Positions 52,372 through 64,000 of a stretch of 64,000 nt of DNA are shown piece after piece (within the stretch, counting starts at the first letter, position 1; every line of letters starts with the position of its first letter). Source of the DNA: Kudoa neothunni (taxonomy: Eukaryota > Cnidaria); NCBI GenBank assembly GCA_964304625.1, contig OZ199838.1, forward strand, positions 2,294,001 through 2,358,000, written 5' to 3'. The translations under genes and the position numbers were made by a program. The notes beneath the pieces are model-generated. The model saw nothing but the letters and a program-made list of their open reading frames with translations, did no database searches and was not told the origin of the DNA.

Positions 52372-53488
52372 ATGCTGAAATTAGCTCAACAAATTCCAAA
52401 CAAATGCATTATAAACTGTAATATGAGGGATCAATTAAGGTCGATGGCCACTCTAAAAGACAGTATTTTCGCCAATACAAAATGCAGATGTTGTCTATGA
52501 GCATTATCTAGTTCGATATCGAATTCGAACAATATCGAATATTCAGAAAATAACCAAATCAATGAAAATGGTTTCAGCTGCCAAGTATAATCGCTGTGAA
52601 AGAGAATTGCGAGCTGTCAAAGGTTTGGAAGATACCTTGAAGGGTTGTTTAACATGCTTTGTGATTGGGGTTTTGATTCGCACGTAGATTTTTCCTCCAA
52701 CATCAAAATAGATGACTCGATTAAGACCCCCAAGCGCCTTCTTATTGCTGTCTCCTCTGATAGAGGTTTGTGTGGTGGAATCCATTCGTCCATCATCAAA
52801 CACGTGAAGAATACTGTGATTGGTGGTGGATGTAGCAGTGAAGATACCAAGGTGGTTGCTGTTGGTGAGAAAATTAAGGCGGGACTCCAATCTCATATTC
52901 GTGAGTGTTTCGATACGCAGAATTAGATGTTTGCGTGGTTGCTTTTATAATCTAAACTGTTGTTTGTAGCTGGACACATGTTGTTATCGGTGTCGGATGT
53001 GAGTAAGGTGAATATCACTCCTAATGACGCTTTTCACATTTGTGAAGTAATAAATGAGACTGGTTTCGAATATGACGTGGCCGAAATTATCTACAATCGC
53101 TTTATTAGTGTGATCTCCCACCAAACAACTGTTCAGAAGGTGTACAGTGACCGAGTATTAAAACTCATGAAAGATATATACGATTTCGATGATCTCACTG
53201 ATGAGAGTTTGAAATCGGTGACCGACTTTCACTTGGCGTCAGCGTTATTTTATTCGTTCCGTCAATCTGCTGCAAGTGAGCAAAGTTCGCGTATGTCTGC
53301 TATGGAAAACGCTACGAAAAATGCCGGTATTTTCCATTTCTAACTTGAATTAACTTACATTAAACATTGTAGATGAAATGTTACAAAAATTGTCACTGCT
53401 TTTCAACCGCACTCGACAAAGCATAATTACCAGAGAGTTGATTGAGATTATCTCTGGTGCTTCTTCTTTGGAGTCCGATAAAAAATGA
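52372..53488 (+). CDS. ATP5F1C: Mitochondrial ATP synthase F1 subunit gamma (295 aa)
   Basis: Central rotor stalk of F1-ATPase. Exons 52372-52462, 52512-52622, 52688-52900, 52970-53326 and 53373-53488 sum to 888 nt, open throughout. The N-terminal [20 protein letters not shown] is a plausible mitochondrial presequence before [20 protein letters not shown] and [14 protein letters not shown], the invariant N-terminal coiled-coil helix. [14 protein letters not shown] is the family core. The C-terminal helix reads [20 protein letters not shown] then [20 protein letters not shown], including the canonical signature [12 protein letters not shown]. Length fits the family (about 290-300). All introns are 40-70 nt. 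It should be functional. Confidence 0.95.
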
Positions 53489-53608
53489 ATTTATTAATTA
53501 TTTTTACCGTCTTTAAATTTTTCCCTGGTTTTTTATCGCGCAAATAGGAATTAATGATTTTATCTGGGTTGGCGTTGACTTTAGCGTTGTTATATGGGTA
53601 AATTAGAC

Positions 53609-54293
53609 CAGTGTTTCCCAACCTTTTTTCTACCACGCCCATCTTTATTAAAATTATTGATTTTTTTAACTCGAACTGTGTATGACATTGAATAAAGCTC
53701 CCTATCACATTAAAATTTGAAAGCAATAGGTATATAATTTTTTCATTAAAATGTATTCGATTAGATCTAACTTAATGTATCGACGGACATTAAAAAGTAA
53801 CATCTTTAGTTCTTCATTCCGTCCAATGAAACTCGTGGTAATCCAACCTCGATTAAGAAAGGCTCTCGTGTATATGGGTGTTAGAAACCTCAAAAAAAAT
53901 AATATATAGAGAAAATTAATTAATATTATATTAGATGCAATCAAAAGCAGGGAAGATCACAATTATAAATGAGAAAAGATTCAGGTAGAAACAGTCCCGC
54001 TTCTATTTGGGTAAAATCATGATAAATGTTACTGTATCGTTTTATATAATTAATCATTGCTTTGGTATTTATTTGTTTGTTTATGATATTCATGGTTACT
54101 AACAAATAAACGAGATTAAAAAATCGAGGTATTGATCTTATGGTGTCCCACATTGTCCAATAACCGAACCACTACAATCCTTGCCATATACCTGCTCAGG
54201 ATTTTCCGAGTCCCACCTGAAACGTTCATTAAATGTTCGAAAATTTCTATGCCCCATCAAAATTTTTCCAAGCCCCCACGTTGAGAAACACTG
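53609..54293 (-). mobile_element. hAT MITE, 685 bp, inverted copy of the 11.9 kb element
   Basis: It begins CAGTGTTTCCCAACC and ends GTTGAGAAACACTG. Read on the minus strand, its first 90 bases align with the left end of 11875-12560 (shared CAGTGTTT, GGGGCAT/GGAGCAT-GGAAAT, TTTAATGAACG), and its other end aligns with that element's right end (TTTTCTAYCRCGYCC, TTGATTTTTTAAC). Flanking 8-mers AATTAGAC and ATATAGTC match at 5 of 8 positions. It lies about 120 bp downstream of the ATP synthase gamma stop. Confidence 0.8.
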
Positions 54294-55398
54294 ATATAGT
54301 CAAATTGTAATCCTACCTAATTTAAAATATCTTACTTGTATATTAAAAATTCTTTATAATAAATTCTAATTGAAAGACGTAAAAATATTAAAATTATTTA
54401 ATTTAAAAAGTAATCTTCTAGCGAATATACAACATTTTTTAACTTCAGAAAAGTAATTTTAGTGCTGAAATACCATAATAGTATTTTAAATAATTAACTG
54501 GACCATCGTAATTTTCTAAATTTCTATGGATGCGTGAATAAACAAAACTAATGAATTTTTCGCTATATATTATTATAAATATATATTGGATTAAAACTCG
54601 CATATTATCGATTATCGCATCATATTTGCTGCTTAATAATTTTTACAGATACGATTAAAAATAATGAATATTATAAAAAATATCAATATATGCATTTTTC
54701 ACTCAAAATAATTCTCCTCGATGATTTAAGACTTATGACTTAAGATTTACTTATGACTTACATATGTGTTATGATTTAGCTTGGGGTGGTGAGAAATAAT
54801 AATAGATTTATGTACCTAGATGTTGAAAAGTGCAGAACAGAATAACAAATGAATTCATCATTTTATATAATAATTTGGACGGATTTATACAACATGAATG
54901 AAGTTATTAATATACTAATAACTTATCTCGCACACTCTATCGTCCTATTATACAACCGTCATCTAGTGTGCGCATCCCATAATCCGAGAAATGAATTTCC
55001 TCTGAATCTCAATTAATATACGCTACAACTGACCCATCAATAATCAGTATAATATTTATTTTGCAAACCAATTAAACAGTCCCTTTTGAGGCGCAACGAA
55101 TTCCAATAACTCTATAAATAAACCAAATATTTAGCAGTTGACCATGCGAAACAGATACGCTTTTAATTTGGAGTGAATAAAAATATTACAGCATTTTAAT
55201 GTCATTCCTGGAATGCGCACGCAGTTCGATTATATATCGAACAAAGATGCCTGGAGACGGTTGCGTTGATATGCTATCACTACAGGAAACTATGCCTGTT
55301 CAGAGTGACTCCAAAAGTGCACTAGATGTGGAAGTGATCCATCCACATATCCCAGTACCTATAGAGAGTGTGAAAGGGGTGTTTATGTGATTGTATAG
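54294..55398. other. Intergenic DNA upstream of Rpt6
   Basis: AT-rich. An open frame at 55199-55390 could reach the Rpt6 start through an improbable 20-nt intron; otherwise nothing is recognised. Confidence 0.4.
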
Positions 55399-57119
<1,721 letters not shown>

Positions 57120-59845
57120 TTTGTCTGGCTAATCTTGATTTTATTGTGGTTTCGTGTCTTTTTCTCTTTGTATTTTTTTATTATAATGTTTTTTAAATTT
57201 TCTATATGGCTATTATAATCGTAGACATTTTTCTTTCTACTCGTTAATTAAATAGTCGTATTCATGTTTGCCTGTCAATGAATGTTACATTTCTTGGCTA
57301 CTTTTGCAACCTAATTGAACTTGGCTCTATAATAATGAGCGTCTTGTTCGTCATATGTGAGAATTATTGATTCACACCAACTTTTATTATCGAATATTCA
57401 ATAATAACTATATTATAAATGGCCAGAAATTATCAGAAATATGTATTCGGAGTGATTTTTCGTGTGCAATAAGGTATTAAGCAAGAATTTTTTCGTATTA
57501 GTTTTATTACGAACGAGTGGTTCGTTGATGACATGTAGATATAATTTGAATATATTTTTATTTATCATGTTATAAGTCAGACCCATACCCCTGCGCGTGA
57601 AAAGGTGGGTTTCACGTTAATTTTGAGGGGCAATAAAAATTAATCACGAACAAGTTAAAGATTTAGAATAATTACTTTTTTTATTCATTGTTTATTATAT
57701 TTTTTGAAACGGTGTTCCACTTAATTATTTTATTTGAACGAAATTAAACTTGAGTTATCGAATAAAGTTGATAAAGCTGATAAAGCTGATTTTCATGTAT
57801 CTATTCATATTTATTGAATGACGTTAGCTGCATTTATTTTATATCTATTTAGAATTATAAAAGGATGGTAGAACATACGTGAAAGTAATTTTTATTAAAT
57901 AACCTCTATAATTGATAATGGTGTTTTAACGCGACAAGTAGAAATAATATCATATTAGCGCTTGTTACTTTTACAAAGAAAAAAGAAGTTAGACTGATAG
58001 GCTCAATTTCCGTTTTATTAAGTATTATACTATTATTCATCGTACCTCCTTATATTGTTTAAGTTTATTTTATCAATATTGATAAAATTAAATTTCATTA
58101 GCGCCGTTCACAAATAATTTATTTTCAAACGACAATAATTTCTAAATATTCAATTTAAAAATTATATAGGCATAAGTTAATTCTGAAGTTTGTATATCGT
58201 TCAATTTAGAAGCAGAGAGTCAGTAGAGTTAACAGGTAAAACACTTTTTTTGTATATAAATTTTTAGGTCAATGTAATATGAAATATGTATGTAAAAAAG
58301 GTTGTTATTTGTGCAAATAATGTAAAATTATTAAAATGAATTAATGTGAAATTTATGAAAAACTTTAATTTATCCATACATCCTTTAAATCATTCTAGAA
58401 AACACTTCGCAGTGCTTGGAATCGCTTCCTCAGCAATATTTTTCAAGATATTAAATGGATTGATCATACAAAAATTCAAAAATAAAATTTTAGTAATGTT
58501 GACAGTTTAAACTTTTAAATCCTAAAATCTGGTATCAATCGCCATAGCCACTATTATTTATGTCAATATTTAGATGGTATTTTTCTATTGTTAAAATATT
58601 CATTCATTTTATTGTTTTACCTATTTTTTCTGAGTATTTAATTATTTATCATTATAATATGTTCTAATACATCGTAATTTTGTGGTTTTGAAACCTTAAT
58701 TATGTTGATTCAGCAGTGTTATAGTAGATATTTCTTTAAGGAGAAAAAATAACATGCTGCATTCATCCTAAAATTAATTTTACAAATAACGGTTGATGTG
58801 ACTTTAGAAAAAAATAATTAAGTGGGAAATTAGAGTTTTTCCAGTTAGAATTTATTATTTCGCCTAACAATAAATTCATTTCTCATAGTAAACTAATATG
58901 AGAATTTTTTGACATAAGCCAAAGAAAAAGCTAGAAAATAATATTTAATTACATTACTAAGTCAACCTTTCTTGTATAAGATAAAACAATAACTAACTGA
59001 ACAATTTAATGTTAATCTTCTCAAAATCGCACTCCAATAAAGTCAAAATTTTTATTCGAAAATTTCATTAATTACCTTATTAATTTATTAATTTGTTATA
59101 ACTTAGCAATAAGGTCATATTGTATTACTTAAAGCAAATAAAATATTAACAAATTTGATATAAGATGAAATCAATCAAGAAAAAAAATCGAAGAGAGACG
59201 TTTATCGGCAATGGAAAAAAACACTACATGTAATTCACATAAGCATTATTGTAATTTGGCTACCTCCGAAAAATTCTTAATTACTTATCTAATCATTACT
59301 GTTTGTGTACAACAATGGAGATTCTCTTTATACGAAAAAATAAAGAATTTCTATTATTGGATCCATAAATAACTATCTTTACTGCTTCCAAGGTTAAACA
59401 ATCTGCTTAGTTGAATAATTCTGAACAAACAAAACTATCATATTAATATACTCCCTGACCGACATTACTTTAATATTTCAAATCACAGTATCTTAAATTC
59501 GCAAACTATTTAATAATTATTTCGATAAGGCTTAAGCATTTATGAAATTTAATAGGGTTCTATTGGTTTTGCGGTAAAAATTATCCCCCGGTTCTCCATT
59601 TAATAACTTTTTATTTAATTATTGTTTCCAGTTTAACATTGAGATGTAGAGAAGAGTTAAAATATCGTAACAATAATCAATAAACAATCAAACCTCTCAA
59701 AAACTAATCTGCTTATAACAAATAAGCATGGCAAGCGATAGACGTAAATATAGTTCACATTCTACGTAAAGAAGCGTAATAAAATTTGTATCTTCGTTTA
59801 AAAAATTAGTTATCCAAAGCTTAGAGCAGCAGAAAAAACAAACGA
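57120..59845. other. Intergenic DNA between convergent genes, nothing recognised
   Basis: AT-rich 2.7 kb between the 3' ends of Rpt6 and GDPGP1. No exon chain, repeat end or RNA gene seen. Confidence 0.45.
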
Positions 59846-61413
59846 TTAAGACTTTTTTAGTAAAAACTTGGCCATTAAGTGACAAATTTCAAGTGGACTT
59901 AGAATATATTTTTGGAGTTCGTCTACAACTTCGTCCTCAGTGATGTTTTCATAGATATCAGTTTCTAAAAATAGTAAATTTAAAGCTTAAAGCTAAACTA
60001 ACAACTCTACCTCCTACAGTGACGACGCCGAGATATTCAAAGAATGTTGGATAAAGTTTGATTTTCTCATTTTTCCCCGCTACAATATCAATCCATTAAA
60101 CCCCCTTTAATCAAAATTTTATCACTATGATTGTAGTTCATATTTTTGGGAATAATAAACATATAGACACTGTCACTTGTGGGTGAATCATTTGACACTT
60201 TTCCAAAGGCCAAATTGTAGGGAACATTGTTCTCGGTGAAAAAGTCCAGCAATCTTATAATATCTCTAGAAAAGATCAAAAATGAAGCCAAATTTTCTCC
60301 ACAACAAACCGGTTAGCGTTTATGGTATTTTCATCAATATTGGACGTGGATTGGAAAAGGAGGCAGGTGAAAATGCCCATACGAATCAACTGCAATCCTG
60401 AGATTTCGTTATTTAACGATTCCAACACTGTGAACTGTGGCAGAGAAAAGTTTTCATGAATGTGTAAATGAAAATGAAGATGGTTCACTGACGCGTAAGC
60501 TCCAAGTCCATTGAATCCGACAAAAGCCCTACATCCACGATATCCAAATCAGTCAACTGATTATAGTTTCAAGTCGTTTAGAACCTGTGATCCATATTTT
60601 TATAAAGTTGAAGAATTACGAGCAAGCTTTCTAGATTTACTCTCTACAATTATCAAATTAACATTCAAAAATAATCAACTCCAGCTTAACAACCGACCGG
60701 ATACATCGAAATTGATTAAAGACCTGAGAGAAGAGTTTGGTGGGAAACGGAATAATCAAATAATGGTACATATTAGAAGGAGAAACATTGGCAGCGACAA
60801 TCATTTTTGTGTGAGGTTCTGATATTGATGTGTCGCTGAGGAACGGCGCTGATTTCACAAAATCAATAATACAAACAACTTCTTTGGGTTCTATTTGGGT
60901 GAAGTTAAATTGACCAACATCAAACAACTCTTGAGTGGAGTTGATGACTTGAGGAGGTCTTCTATTAGAAAATCGATGACAATTCAACTAAATTGCGCAA
61001 CTTATACTACCGGAAGAAATTTGATCAATTAAACTAAGGTATATTTGTTTGCGTTTATATTCCACTTAATGGAAATAAAAAAAGACAATATTTACTTGAA
61101 TTAAAAAACAATTCAAATCTGTTTTAAGCATTCTCATGGGCTGATCCCTTTCAATCACATATCTCAAAACGTTTTCCGTAATCAGTTCATTCCATCGCTC
61201 CACCATAAAATTACAAAAATCAAATGGTTCTCTTGTCTGGTGAAACAATTCATACCACTTAATATATCAACAATCTTTGGATGTTACTGTGTGGTGGTTG
61301 TTGGCGATGGTTGTATTACATCCGGAGTTATCGCTTTTCGTCATAATCGAATCTTCTCCCACATTGAACCACACACATTTTCCGGCTAACTTTTCAAAAA
61401 AAGGATGCTCCAT
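59846..61413 (-). CDS. GDPGP1: GDP-D-glucose phosphorylase 1
   Basis: HIT-superfamily enzyme that phosphorolyses mis-made GDP-glucose to GDP and glucose-1-phosphate, guarding GDP-mannose pools. The start at 61413 gives MEHPFFEKLAGKCVWFN. LNCHRFSNRRPPQ then DVGQFNFTQIEPKEV matches the family 'FNF.KI...E' block; VAANVSPSNMYHYLIIP follows. AFVGFNGLGAYASVNHLHFH contains the catalytic HIT-type His cluster (NHLHFHLH). DIIRLLDFFTENNVPYNLAF and FEYLGVVTVGG complete the fold; the stop at 59846 ends ...CHLMAKFLLKKS. Eight or so exons, with introns from 22 nt (60080-60101) to about 80 nt, were needed to keep the frame. Catalytic residues are intact. Confidence 0.9.
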
Positions 61414-62411
61414 TCAAATATTAATATACTCCAACCAACAAATGTATGCACCCTAACTGATGATATGAATCGAACAATTCGAAATAAGCTCAAATATGAT
61501 CCCGTATAAACTCGTGCTCTGTTGTATTAGCATGCCAACCGGTCGATACTGAGAGTTTCGATCTTGGATTAATAGGGATTGGATGCTTAGCAGAGTCGCG
61601 TAAACAGTTAAATCGAAATTTTGATGTGATATACACATTTTGAACAACATTTTGAACAACATTTTGGGGAAGGTTTAAGGTCGCTATATAATTTGATTAT
61701 TTGTTATGCGGTTATTCATGATGAGTTTGAATGTTTCTTTATTTGAATAAACATAAAGTGTCAATAAAGATGGTTAATCGCAGTTTCATTTATCTGTATT
61801 TGCTAATAGTTTATAGCACCTGCATCGATATTAGCAATGTCCCGGAATCACATTAATACCTTGTAAGAAATATTGAAGATCGTGGCAATTCTCACGTATT
61901 ATTATTATGTTAAAATAACCTTATATATGACCACAAGCAACTATAAAACCCCATATTGGACACTTTGAAACCTTTTTAACTGTTATGGACAAGTAATTTC
62001 AGTGAATCCTTATGGATCAACGTCTATGCTTCTTTGAGTTGGCATAGGTATTGGATCATGATCTTTGATACGTGAAATTGTGCACTCGGTAGGATTAAAT
62101 TTTGCTGTGAAAATATCCATAGTTTAAACTTAATCCTCTGTTTGCAATGTGGCAAAATTAAAGACTGCTGCTATTGGCTCTCAGATTTAATCTTAAATAT
62201 CTGTACCTTTTTGCACAGTTTTTTTAAATCCCGTTGCTTACTAAACCCTAATATAGTTTGAATGTTAATTTCACACTGTGAAATCTTCCATAGCTATTTA
62301 TTTCTAATCATTAATAACGAGAACGTAAGAGGAGGTTGGAGGTAATTGACCACAGAAAAGAAATGCTAGATGGGAACAAATTTGAACCAACTAATAGAAA
62401 TTTTAATAATG
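61414..62411. other. Upstream flank of GDPGP1, nothing firm
   Basis: A minus-strand frame at 61453-61662 (starting from a short tandem ACATTTTGAACA repeat) matches nothing known and may be noise or a 5' untranslated exon of GDPGP1. Confidence 0.35.
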
Positions 62412-62480
62412 CAGCCTAACCCAAAATATCCGGAAAATTTGGGACCAGTGATTTTCTTCCCGGTTAATCGAAGATAAACA
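62412..62480. repeat. Diverged left end of the pogo/Tigger-like MITE
   Basis: CAGCCTAACCCAAAATATCC then GGAAAATTTGGGACCAGTGATTTTCTT (in total 27 bases, broken here only for reading) matches the left end of 28588-29222. No right end was found, so only a fragment is claimed. Confidence 0.6.
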
Positions 62481-63180
62481 AGATAGTGTCTCTTTCTACC
62501 ACACCGGTGCTTGCACGGGGATTATAGGATTATAATTATTTCGTTTTTTTTTCACTGGTTATTGCGCTTTCACAAACAAAATAGCCTGTACGAATAATAA
62601 AATATATTTTTCAGATATTATTTATGTATGGAAAATGATTATAGATTATAAAAGTTAACTGTTATTTTGTTAAACATATGATCGATGTATATGTGCAAGG
62701 TTTATGATTTAGGAATGCGATAATAATTAGAGAAAATATTCATTTTATCAAAATGAATTTTAAGTCAGAATTCACAATAGCCAACCGAGTGTCTTCTCTT
62801 ATAATCAACAATGTAAGGTGAACCCAATAAGTAAAATTCAAAATTTAAAATTAAAATTACGAAATTTATTTTAACAATATAATTTGATGACGATATGTTA
62901 ATATTATTTTGGGGCTCACGTTTAGTGATAGTGAGTAGGTGATAATAAATTAATATGGCGGAAAGTGTACACAGATTATTGAAGGTCAATTCTCTTCATA
63001 TACCGAAATGAAACGATGGCTTGATAATTTTGTTAAAGTACTGTTACAAAAATGTTATTTCCTTACATTGAAATTAAGGAATCTGGTTTCTATAACAGAA
63101 TTGGTAGGTGCATCAAATTTAAAAAATGAAGATAATCAGTTGGATAATGTTAATACTAACGAAGAAAAATTAATTTACAG

Positions 63181-63880
63181 ATAGATTAAATATATCTGCC
63201 CACATGGCGACGTTAACCATTCAAAAAACGTACATCTTCATCTTAGTACTCGCCATCAAAAGGTTGCCCGACATTTATTAACATATCTACTCAAAATGAA
63301 GCGTTTATGTGCTTAACTACAATCTAACAACTCACAATCATGTAAAATACCGACGTACCCTTCTATCGACGTAATCAGAATGTATCCGATGGATGAAACG
63401 AACATTATCATTGTGGTTTAATTGGGATGCAGATAACAAAAGAGCAAAGAAAGTCTTGAATCATATTTGAACATCCCTTTCAGTTAAAAAAAATTAGAAA
63501 TATGAAACATCGCACAAACATGAATACCCAAGAATCATTCTCTATGAAAGACCCTTCTGAAATATATGATTGTCAACTCTTGCTCAACATCTACAAGGAA
63601 TATGAAAAGTCTCTATTCTAATTATGGTCAAGTTTTACATATTGGCGCAACCTACAAAGTAAACAAAAAAAGATATCCATTGCACCACTTTGTAATAGTT
63701 GATTCTCATGGACGAGCTCGATCAATTTTCTTCGCTTTTGTTAAAAATGAAACTCAAAATTTTGTTGATAATGTGATATCTTCATTTTGTTAATTAATGA
63801 AAGTCAATAAGCCATTGTTTCCAAAAGAAACTAATAGTTTGGATAAATATTTTAAACAGCGCAATAAATCATGACATTTT
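63181..63880 (+). pseudogene. Mutator-like (MULE) transposase relic
   Basis: CPHGDVNHSKNVHLHLSTRH resembles the N-terminal zinc-binding region of this transposase/ZSWIM-like group. Further on, YGQVLHIGATYKVNKKRYPL then HHFVIVDSHGRARSIFFAFV matches the MULE DDE core 'vl.iDaTYktn.y..pl......d..G...pvafal'. The first catalytic Asp position reads Gly (HIGATYK). In-frame stops and at least one frame change lie between the two blocks, and the frame ends soon after the core. It is a dead DNA transposon copy reaching the window edge. It may be a source family for the 2.3 kb long-TIR element at 10.9 kb, but no TIR was seen here. Confidence 0.7.
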
Positions 63881-64000
63881 TTAAACGACATTCAACAATA
63901 TATTTTAAAATTTAAGATTAGAGATTTTCTTAATAACGACCAATATTTGTAAATGTTCTGTCGATAGTCTATTTCTGGTTTCACTGAGTATACGTGAAAC

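Noticed and set aside
55199-55390. Open frame just upstream of Rpt6, possibly an extra N-terminal exon
   Set aside because: It would need a 20-nt intron to reach the Rpt6 start, and the added residues do not resemble Rpt6 N-termini. The ATG at 55399 gives a normal coiled coil by itself.
60511-60822. 103-codon plus-strand frame
   Set aside because: It is antisense to GDPGP1 exons whose minus-strand translation clearly matches the enzyme family.

Overview
The window looks like nuclear DNA of a small, gene-poor, very AT-rich animal genome. Eleven host genes can be read. Seven belong to recognisable or partly recognisable metazoan or eukaryotic families: a cullin-3-like protein, an Ig-superfamily membrane protein, a CNDP2-type dipeptidase, SERAC1, mitochondrial ATP synthase gamma, proteasome Rpt6/PSMC5 and GDP-D-glucose phosphorylase. 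Nearly all introns are tiny, mostly 40-80 nt, and one in the GDPGP1 gene is only 22 nt. Animal gene content, extreme AT bias and tiny introns together fit a reduced parasite such as an orthonectid or dicyemid 'mesozoan'. That placement is inference; other compact AT-rich animals such as myxozoans are not excluded.

Layout. 0.1-7.0 kb (minus) holds a long multi-exon gene for a secreted or surface protein built of repeated, roughly 100-residue, four-cysteine modules. 7.2-13.5 kb is a transposon graveyard: a 2.3 kb hAT-like element, then a three-layer nest (an unnamed repeat split by a long-TIR Mutator-like element, itself split by a hAT MITE). 18.5-23 kb (minus) carries a cullin-3-like gene with one 2.5 kb intron and no recognisable C-terminal half. 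24.6-25.4 kb is an uninterrupted copy of the unnamed repeat and shows the empty insertion site. 27.2-27.5 kb is a small PPxY membrane protein. 28.6-29.2 kb is a pogo/Tigger-like MITE. 31.1-35.7 kb holds an Ig-domain type I membrane protein, a tiny two-exon gene and the dipeptidase. 40.2-43.1 kb (plus) is a second, shorter paralogue of the four-cysteine-module protein, with a C-terminal membrane anchor. 43.7-46.0 kb is a decayed piggyBac. 46.9-49.4 kb is SERAC1. 52.4-53.5 kb is ATP synthase gamma, followed by an inverted copy of the same hAT MITE. 55.4-57.1 kb is Rpt6. 59.8-61.4 kb is GDPGP1. The right edge holds a relic of a Mutator-like transposase.

How the genes relate: the recognised genes are unlinked housekeeping functions with no sign of operons. 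The standout is the pair of four-cysteine-module proteins. Every exon junction that could be decoded in them is phase 1 and every decoded internal exon is a multiple of three, so the modules are symmetric and can be shuffled, as in metazoan extracellular mosaic proteins. I could not assign the module to a known domain family. No LTR or virus-derived element, CRISPR array or tRNA gene was recognised. All exon joins were made by eye from GT-AG sites and reading phase; none is backed by transcripts.
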